From NCBI GenBank assembly GCA_945871755.1, contig CAMBWV010000031.1, positions 1-7,751 of the forward strand: a DNA stretch of 7,751 bases, given 5' to 3'. Source of the DNA: an uncultured Bacteroidales bacterium (GTDB lineage: Bacteria; Bacteroidota; Bacteroidia; Bacteroidales; Bacteroidaceae). This document shows, piece after piece, positions 1 through 4,641 of this stretch (the stretch's first letter is position 1; every line of letters starts with the position of its first letter). The position numbers and the translations under genes were made by a program. The notes under the pieces were generated by a model. The model did no database searches and was not told where the DNA came from. It worked only from the letters and a program-made list of their open reading frames with translations.

Positions 1-413
1 TGAACGGTTGGACACGCCATCAGATGGGCCGCCGCGAGCGACGCTTTGTGCCCTATATCATCTCCATCCTCTGCTACGGCCTCATGCTCTACCTGATGGA
101 GCTGCTCAAGATGCCGCGCTTCATGATGGGTGTCATTGTCTGCGCCCTCAGTTTGCAGATTATCTGTGCTCTGACCAACATTTGGCTCAAGGTGAGCACG
201 CACGCCGCCGCCTCGGGGGCTTGTATCGGTTTGTTGATGGCCTTCTCGGTGATATTCCATTTCGACCCCACGCTGTGGCTCTGCGCGCTGACCCTCCTCA
301 ATGGTTTGGTCTGCTCGGCCCGTCTCATTCTGCGTCAGCATACGATCGTAGATGTATGGGCGGGCACCGTCATCGGTGTGGTCTGCGGATTCCTCAGCAT
401 CACCCTTATCTGA
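1..413 (+). CDS. PAP2-family membrane phosphatase, C-terminal part (5' end outside window)
   Basis: The reading frame is open from base 3 to a TGA at 411-413 and no stop precedes it in the window, so the gene begins upstream. The visible 136 residues are very hydrophobic, with about five membrane segments. Two patches fit PAP2 (phosphatidic acid phosphatase type 2) proteins. One is KVSTH followed by AAASG (His codon at 201-203), where the usual second motif PSGH would lie. The other is SARLILRQHTIVD (Arg codon at 321-323), which matches the third motif R-x5-H-x3-D that carries the catalytic His and Asp. Such enzymes remove phosphate from lipid or isoprenoid phosphates at the membrane. The substrate cannot be told from this fragment, and the first motif (K-x6-RP) is out of view. 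The second motif departs from the textbook form, so activity is inferred. ATG codons inside this frame (for example at 24) are not needed as starts. The stop is 59 bp before purE with no terminator between, so co-transcription is possible. Confidence 0.75.
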   Translation, partial: NGWTRHQMGRRERRFVPYIISILCYGLMLYLMELLKMPRFMMGVIVCALSLQIICALTNIWLKVSTHAAASGACIGLLMAFSVIFHFDPTLWLCALTLLNGLVCSARLILRQHTIVDVWAGTVIGVVCGFLSITLI

Positions 414-472
414 CGCGCCCTCGCCGTTTCGCTTTCTCGAAAATCCTATCCAAGAACAACTATAATACGAAT

Positions 473-976
473 ATGATTAGCATTATCATGGGCAGCACTT
501 CCGACCTGCCCGTTATGGAAAAGGCTGCCCGCCTGTTGGAAGAACTTCAAGTGCCCTTTGAGATACAAGCCCTCTCGGCCCATCGCACACCTGCCGAGGT
601 GGAAGCGTTTGCCCGCACGGCAGCCGACCGCGGTGTGGATGTCATCATCGCTGCCGCAGGTATGGCCGCTGCCTTGCCTGGTGTCATCGCCGCCAATACC
701 ACCCTGCCCGTCATCGGTGTGCCCATCAAGGGTATGCTCGACGGCCTTGACGCGCTTCTCTCTATCGTACAGATGCCGCCGGGCATACCCGTGGCCACGG
801 TAGGCGTGAATGGTGCGCTCAATGCCGCCCTCCTGGCTGTGCAGATGGTGGCCCTGCGCGATGCCGAACTGGCCCAGCGCTTTGCCGCGTATAAGGCTGG
901 GCTGAAGGATAAGATTGTGCAGGCCAACGAAGCCCTGGCCGAGGAGAAAAAGAAATATCAATTCTGCGTGAAATAG
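473..976 (+). CDS. purE: PurE, N5-carboxyaminoimidazole ribonucleotide mutase
   Basis: This 167-residue protein has the usual length of single-domain class I PurE. In de novo purine synthesis the enzyme moves the carboxyl group of N5-CAIR to carbon 4, giving CAIR, in the cytoplasm. Visible motifs are GSTSD (residues 7-11, phosphate loop), SAHRTP (35-40, with the family's catalytic His at 37), AGMAAALPG (62-70) and GLDALLSIVQMP (91-102). Many bacterial homologues read AGGAAHLPG at the third motif. The form here is, to my recollection, normal in Bacteroidetes. The frame is open far upstream, back to base 8, but the conserved first strand begins right after the ATG at 473, and the upstream part overlaps the PAP2 gene in another frame, so 473 is chosen. 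No Shine-Dalgarno site precedes it; the leader is A/T-rich with TATAAT at 461-466, too close to the start to act as a usual promoter. The tandem array begins 15 bp after the stop. Confidence 0.97.
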   Translation: MISIIMGSTSDLPVMEKAARLLEELQVPFEIQALSAHRTPAEVEAFARTAADRGVDVIIAAAGMAAALPGVIAANTTLPVIGVPIKGMLDGLDALLSIVQMPPGIPVATVGVNGALNAALLAVQMVALRDAELAQRFAAYKAGLKDKIVQANEALAEEKKKYQFCVK

Positions 977-990
977 GCAGGCGGCTCTGG

Positions 991-1107
991 ATTTTCTAGA
1001 GATTCTAGATTTTCTAGGTTTTCTAGGTTTTCTAGAGATTCTAGCAATTCTAGTTCTTCTAGATTATCTAGAAATTCTAGAGATTCTAGGTCTTCTAGAG
1101 ATTCTGT
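991..1107. repeat. 9-bp tandem array, consensus NNNTTCTAG (12 units plus a partial)
   Basis: Twelve units follow each other with an exact 9-bp period from 991 to 1098, and a thirteenth (1099-1107) decays to AGATTCTGT. The last five bases TCTAG are present in all twelve units, and the full TTCTAG in eleven; the unit at 1063-1071 ends ATCTAG. The first three bases vary: ATT, AGA, ATT, GTT, GTT, AGA, CAA, TTC, ATT, AAA, AGA, GTC. The array starts 15 bp after the purE stop and lies in a non-coding gap. CTAG is self-complementary, so neighbouring units can form small hairpins such as CTAGA-GAT-TCTAG (twice-repeated pattern) and TCTAGA-AAT-TCTAGA at 1067-1081. Function is unknown; possibilities are a protein-binding array, an RNA structure at the purE 3' end, or a neutral repeat. 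Confidence 0.95.
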
Positions 1108-1126
1108 GGCTTCCCGCTGACCAATC

Positions 1127-1175
1127 ACTCCTAACTCCTAACTCCTAACTCCTAACTCCTAACTCCTAACTCCTA
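1127..1175. repeat. Heptanucleotide tandem array, seven perfect ACTCCTA copies
   Basis: Seven identical 7-bp units fill 1127-1175, followed by a broken copy (ACT at 1176-1178). The array ends 11 bp before the ispG ATG, so it would form most of the ispG leader if transcription enters from purE or starts nearby. The perfect identity of all copies suggests recent expansion or active slippage. The + strand unit contains CTCCT, the same core as the anti-Shine-Dalgarno end of 16S rRNA. The - strand has regularly spaced GG pairs (GG-AGTTA-GG), which could in principle form a two-tier G-quadruplex. No function is shown by the sequence. Confidence 0.97.
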
Positions 1176-1186
1176 ACTAAAAGAGC

Positions 1187-3073
1187 ATGGACCTCTTCAA
1201 CTATACCCCTCGCCGCACCCACGTGGCCCATATCCAGGGCTGCGATATTGGTGGCGACAATCCCCTGCGCTTGCAGAGCATGACCACCTGTGCCACTACC
1301 GACACCGAGGGCTGTGTGGCCCAGTGTGAGCGCATCATCCGTGCAGGCGGCGACCTCGTGCGCCTCACCGCCCAAGGCACCATTGAGGCCAACAACCTCG
1401 CCGCTATCCGCCAGGCCCTGCGCGATAAAGGACTCACCACGCCCCTTGTGGCCGACATCCACTTCAACCCGCGTGTGGCCGACGTGGCCGCCACCATCGT
1501 GGAGAAAGTGCGTATCAATCCGGGCAACTATGTGGACCCCGCACGCACCTTCAAGCACCTGGAATATACCGACGAAGAATACAATGCCGAACTCGACCGC
1601 CTCGAGACGCGCTTCCGCCAGTTTCTCGACATCTGCCGCGAGCACGGCACGGCCATCCGTATCGGCGTGAACCACGGCAGCCTTTCCGACCGCATCATGT
1701 CGCGCTATGGCGATACGCCCGAGGGCATCGTGGAGAGCTGTATGGAGTTTCTGCGCGTTTGCGAGCGCGAAAACTTCAAGGATGTCGTGGTCAGCATCAA
1801 GGCCAGCAATACCGTGGTGATGGTGCAGAGTGTGCGCCTCCTCTGCCACGTGATGAAGGCCGAGGGCATGGACTATCCCCTCCATCTCGGTGTGACCGAA
1901 GCGGGCGAGGGCGAGGACGGCCGCATCAAGAGTGCGGTGGGCATCGGTGCCCTCCTGTGCGACGGCATTGGCGATACCCTGCGCGTCAGCCTCAGCGAAG
2001 AGCCCGAGCGCGAGATTCCCGTGGCCTATCAGCTGGCCAAATACGTGGCTGGCACCCGCACGGGTCATCCTTTCGTCCCTGGTCAGCCCTGTCCTGTGTT
2101 TGACTATCTGCGCCCCGTGCGCCGTCCCACCTGTCCTGTGGGCAATATCGGTGGTACGAATCCACCCGTTGTCATTTCCGCCCGCCTCGACGGCGACCAG
2201 ACGATGGGCGTCCTGCGTCCCGACTACGTCTATTGCGGCAGCAACCTGCCCGCTCCCGACCAGCGCCTGCCCGAAGTGGGCTATATCGTCGACGCTTCGG
2301 CCTGGACAGGCGAGGCAGGCACATACCCAGCCTACACCCCCAATGTGCTGATGACAATCGGCGCTTGTCCCGCCAGCATGAAGTTTCTCTTCCTCAGCTT
2401 TGCCGCCCTCGGCGATGAGGTGAAAGCCTGCCTGCGACAGCATCCCGAGATGGTCGTTGTGGCACAGAGCAATCATCCCAACCGCACGGGCGAGCTCCGC
2501 GCTTTGGTGCACGAACTCTGGAACGAGCGGCTGACGAATCCCGTGGTATTCTTCCAGCACTACCAGCTCGGCGCCGAGCAACGCGAAGAGTTTCAGCTTT
2601 GCGCAGCCGCCGACATGGGTGCCCTGCTGTTCGACCAAATCACCGACGGCGTCCTCCTGTTTGCCATGCCGAGCCAGGGCCAACGCCCCCTGACGGCCGC
2701 GCAGATAGACGAGACAGCCTTCGGCATCCTGCAAGCCGCCCGCCTGCGCACCACTAAGACGGAATACATCAGTTGCCCAGGTTGCGGTCGCACGCTCTAC
2801 GACCTGCCCGGCACCATCGCCCGCATCAAAGCCGCCACCAGCCACCTGCGCGGCCTCAAGATAGGCATCATGGGTTGCATCGTGAATGGCCCAGGCGAGA
2901 TGGCCGATGCCGACTATGGTTATGTGGGTGCAGCACGCGGCAAGGTAAGCCTCTATCGCGGCAAGACCTGCGTGGAAATGAACATTCCCACCGAAGACGC
3001 GGTTGAGAAACTCCTCGCGCTCATCGAAAGCGACCAACGGAAACAGGCCTCCGCAGCAGAACAACAGGCATAG
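1187..3073 (+). CDS. ispG: IspG (GcpE), (E)-4-hydroxy-3-methylbut-2-enyl-diphosphate synthase, long form
   Basis: This 628-residue cytoplasmic iron-sulfur enzyme carries out the next-to-last step of the MEP isoprenoid pathway, the reductive ring opening of MEcPP to HMBPP. The N-terminal TIM-barrel domain (about residues 1-265) shows VADIHFNPR (88-96), RINPGNYV, IGVNHGSLS (from 159) and HLGVTEAGEGEDGRIKSAVG (from 233). The C-terminal domain has the 4Fe-4S ligands: CPGC (Cys530 and Cys533), Cys564 in GIMGCIVNGPGE, and Glu571 at the end of that motif. About 240 residues between the two domains are an insertion missing from the roughly 370-residue E. coli-type enzyme. It is known from the long forms of Bacteroidetes, Chlamydiae and plants, so the length is normal for this lineage. 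The start is secure: an in-frame TAA (1178-1180) lies three codons upstream, and the protein begins as homologues do. There is only a weak purine patch (AAAAGAG) close to the ATG. The heptad array forms the upstream leader. sbcD follows after 56 bp without a clear terminator. Confidence 0.98.
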   Translation: MDLFNYTPRRTHVAHIQGCDIGGDNPLRLQSMTTCATTDTEGCVAQCERIIRAGGDLVRLTAQGTIEANNLAAIRQALRDKGLTTPLVADIHFNPRVADVAATIVEKVRINPGNYVDPARTFKHLEYTDEEYNAELDRLETRFRQFLDICREHGTAIRIGVNHGSLSDRIMSRYGDTPEGIVESCMEFLRVCERENFKDVVVSIKASNTVVMVQSVRLLCHVMKAEGMDYPLHLGVTEAGEGEDGRIKSAVGIGALLCDGIGDTLRVSLSEEPEREIPVAYQLAKYVAGTRTGHPFVPGQPCPVFDYLRPVRRPTCPVGNIGGTNPPVVISARLDGDQTMGVLRPDYVYCGSNLPAPDQRLPEVGYIVDASAWTGEAGTYPAYTPNVLMTIGACPASMKFLFLSFAALGDEVKACLRQHPEMVVVAQSNHPNRTGELRALVHELWNERLTNPVVFFQHYQLGAEQREEFQLCAAADMGALLFDQITDGVLLFAMPSQGQRPLTAAQIDETAFGILQAARLRTTKTEYISCPGCGRTLYDLPGTIARIKAATSHLRGLKIGIMGCIVNGPGEMADADYGYVGAARGKVSLYRGKTCVEMNIPTEDAVEKLLALIESDQRKQASAAEQQA

Positions 3074-3129
3074 GCCGCGCGCGGTTGTAAGCACCGCTCC
3101 CTTCCTACGAAACGAACAACTCCTTTTCC

Positions 3130-4377
3130 ATGAAAATATTCCACACCGCCGACTGGCATCTGGGCAACACCTTCCACGGCTATGACCGCACGCAGGAGCA
3201 CCGCCATTTCCTCGATTGGCTGCTCGACCGCCTGCGCGAGCAACAGCCCGATGCCCTCATCGTCTCCGGCGACATCTACGATACGCCCAATCCTTCGGCT
3301 GTGGCCGAGGAACTGCTCTACGACTTCCTCCTGCAAGCCACCGACGCCGTGAGCGGTCTGCAGGTGGTGCTCATTGCGGGCAACCACGATTCGGCGGGCC
3401 GCATTGATGCCCCAGCGGCACTCCTCAAACGCCATAATATCTATGTGCGCGGCACCCTGCCTCTGCGCGAGGACGGACAGACGCACGACTACGAGCAACT
3501 GGTGCTCCCGCTGAGCCGCCGCGACAACGAGGAGGCCGAATTGGTTTGCCTGGCCGTGCCCTTCCTGCGTCCTGCCGACTATCCCTCGGGCATGACTGTG
3601 GCAGAAGGTTTGCGCTACGTCTTCGACAACCTGCGCGGCACCGTTGCCCACAGCGACTTCCGCGGACTCCCGCTCATCGCTGCCGCCCACTTCTACGCCT
3701 CGGGCGCAGAGATTGTGGAAGGCACGGAGCATAGCGAGCGCCTGGTCGTCGGCGGACAGGACTGCGTGCCGCCCGAGGTGGTGGGCAACGGCATTGCCTA
3801 TACCGCCCTCGGACATCTGCACAAGGCGCAAACGCTCTCGGCCTCTGCTGGGACCATGCAATATGCGGGCAGCCCCTTGCCGATGTCCTTCAGCGAGCGC
3901 CACTATGTCCACGGCGTAACCCTCGTGGACATCAGCACCGACGGACATTGCGAAACCCAACGCCTGCGCTACGAGCCCCTGCGCAAACTGGCGGCCCTGC
4001 CTGCCAAGGGTGCCGCACGGCCCGAGGAAATCCTCGACCTCGTCGGCTCGCTCCCCGTTCGCGGGAAGGGCGACGACGGCACGGACTGGCCGTACCTCGA
4101 AATCCGTGTGCGCGAAGAGCGGCCCGAACCCTCGCTCCTGCATCAGGTGGCCCAAGCTCTGGAGGATAAGGCCGTGCATTTCTGTCGCATGATTCGCGAG
4201 ACACCACAGGCAGCTGCGGCTACGGGCAAGGCCGCCGCGGGCACAGGACAGGCACAGCCGCAAATGCTTGCGCCTCTCAACATGGCCCGCCTCATCTTCC
4301 AAGACATCTACCACAAGGATATGCCCGCCGAAATGGTTGAACGCTTCAACCTGGCTTGCGCAGAGGCCACGGAATAA
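3130..4377 (+). CDS. sbcD: SbcD, exonuclease subunit of the SbcCD complex (Mre11-like)
   Basis: This 415-residue protein is a metal-dependent phosphoesterase that pairs with SbcC to process double-strand ends and cut DNA hairpins. All the phosphoesterase motifs are present in order: TADWHLG (Asp8, His10), VSGDIYD (Asp48), AGNHDS (Asn85, His86), AAAHF (His187) and ALGHLHKAQ (His229, His231). These are the residues that hold the two manganese ions in the family. The C-terminal part (about 260-415) matches the capping region and the SbcC-binding tail. A low-complexity Ala/Gly/Gln stretch lies near residues 359-377, probably a linker before that tail. The start fits the family's N-terminus (MKIFHTADWH); no ribosome site is evident. 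Its partner gene sbcC begins 264 bp downstream, an unusually wide gap for this pair, filled by a probable terminator and an inverted-repeat element. Confidence 0.97.
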   Translation: MKIFHTADWHLGNTFHGYDRTQEHRHFLDWLLDRLREQQPDALIVSGDIYDTPNPSAVAEELLYDFLLQATDAVSGLQVVLIAGNHDSAGRIDAPAALLKRHNIYVRGTLPLREDGQTHDYEQLVLPLSRRDNEEAELVCLAVPFLRPADYPSGMTVAEGLRYVFDNLRGTVAHSDFRGLPLIAAAHFYASGAEIVEGTEHSERLVVGGQDCVPPEVVGNGIAYTALGHLHKAQTLSASAGTMQYAGSPLPMSFSERHYVHGVTLVDISTDGHCETQRLRYEPLRKLAALPAKGAARPEEILDLVGSLPVRGKGDDGTDWPYLEIRVREERPEPSLLHQVAQALEDKAVHFCRMIRETPQAAAATGKAAAGTGQAQPQMLAPLNMARLIFQDIYHKDMPAEMVERFNLACAEATE

Positions 4378-4394
4378 TCCCCGTGTGACTCGCC

Positions 4395-4424
4395 TGCCGC
4401 TTGGCGGTGCTTTCTTTTGTGTTT
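4395..4424 (+). terminator. Probable intrinsic terminator after sbcD
   Basis: Eighteen bases after the sbcD stop, CCGC (4397-4400) pairs with GCGG (4404-4407) around the loop TTG, extended by two G-T wobble pairs. A T-rich run, TTTCTTTTGTGTTTT, follows at 4411-4424. This is a short but typical layout for rho-independent termination. If it works, sbcC needs its own promoter or read-through. The stem is short, so confidence is moderate. Confidence 0.5.
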
Positions 4425-4439
4425 TGCTATACATTATTA

Positions 4440-4458
4440 GGTAGGTTCTATAAATTAG
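4440..4458 (+). repeat. Left terminal inverted repeat of the element
   Basis: Nineteen bases match the right end perfectly in reverse complement. The match stops sharply on both sides: base 4439 does not pair with 4628, and base 4459 does not pair with 4608. Sharp borders on both sides are expected of transposon ends. Confidence 0.9.
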
Positions 4459-4459
4459 C

Positions 4460-4579
4460 TTGTGATGAGTTTTCGGCTATCGTGCCGTAGGTTTTTGCTT
4501 TTCGTGAGGGAGCGTAGCGGGCTACGTGACCGAATGAAAAACAAAAAGATACGGTGCGAGAGGCGGAAAGGCATCCAAG
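4460..4579 (+). other. Long in-register imperfect hairpin inside the element
   Basis: Centred on the loop CGGG (4518-4521), the two 58-base arms (4460-4517 and 4522-4579) pair without a single insertion or deletion. By hand I count 39 Watson-Crick pairs, 6 G-T/U wobbles and 13 mismatches. The apical stem is CGTAG/CTACG. Two of the mismatch pairs are tandem 5'-GA-3' steps opposite 5'-GA-3' (4510-4511 with 4528-4529, and 4506-4507 with 4532-4533), an arrangement that usually stacks stably in RNA and DNA. This could be a structured RNA, a hairpin recognised by a transposase, or the remains of a palindrome. Expression is not shown. Confidence 0.6.
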
Positions 4580-4608
4580 TTAAATAGAAAATCTACCTTC
4601 CATTAAAA

Positions 4609-4627
4609 CTAATTTATAGAACCTACC
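4609..4627 (-). repeat. Right terminal inverted repeat of the element
   Basis: This is the exact reverse complement of bases 4440-4458. A degenerate second copy of its outer half lies just inside at 4584-4597 (ATAGAAAATCTACC against ATAGAACCTACC), and both copies are followed by CCATTA or a similar sequence. The right end therefore looks partly duplicated. Confidence 0.9.
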
Positions 4628-4641
4628 ATTATATATAGAAC

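Larger units (their letters stand above)
4440..4627. mobile_element. MITE-like non-coding element with perfect 19-bp terminal inverted repeats
   Basis: The left end GGTAGGTTCTATAAATTAG (4440-4458) is repeated exactly, in reverse complement, at the right end (4609-4627). The 188 bp between the outer edges hold no credible gene. The four bases just outside each end are ATTA (4436-4439 and 4628-4631), which could be a target-site duplication, although the flanks are AT-rich and a chance match is possible. The base composition is lower in GC than the neighbouring genes. Short length, terminal repeats, no coding capacity and a possible duplication together fit a miniature inverted-repeat transposable element mobilised by a transposase encoded elsewhere. 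I cannot assign it to a named family. An alternative is a structured regulatory element native to this leader. It ends 14 bp before the sbcC start codon. Confidence 0.68.

Noticed and set aside
461..466. TATAAT as a promoter -10 box for purE
   Set aside because: It lies 7 bp before the ATG, leaving no usual leader. Bacteroidetes promoters use a TAnnTTTG-type box, and no partner -33 box is convincing.
8..472. N-terminal extension of PurE to an ATG at base 8
   Set aside because: The extra 155 residues overlap the PAP2 gene in another frame and are not protein-like. PurE homologues begin at the equivalent of base 473.
991..1175. CRISPR array
   Set aside because: The units are 9 and 7 bp with no spacers of CRISPR size and no cas genes nearby; these are simple tandem repeats.
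3075..3084. 10-bp palindrome CCGCGCGCGG between ispG and sbcD as a terminator
   Set aside because: No T-run follows and the palindrome leaves no room for a loop; it is probably chance in GC-rich DNA.
1166..3094. A 642-codon open frame on the - strand covering all of ispG
   Set aside because: It is a shadow of ispG. GC-rich codon use on the + strand keeps stops out of the reverse frame. The translation is His/Ala/Gly-rich with no recognisable domain.
2953..4434. A 493-codon open frame on the - strand over sbcD
   Set aside because: It is antisense to a well-conserved gene, overlaps the end of ispG, and has no recognisable motif.
4584..4600. A Bacteroidetes-type promoter inside the inverted-repeat element driving sbcC
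   Set aside because: AT-rich stretches exist here and at 4488-4497 (TAGGTTTTTG), but I found no well-spaced TTTG / TAnnTTTG pair, so no promoter is claimed.
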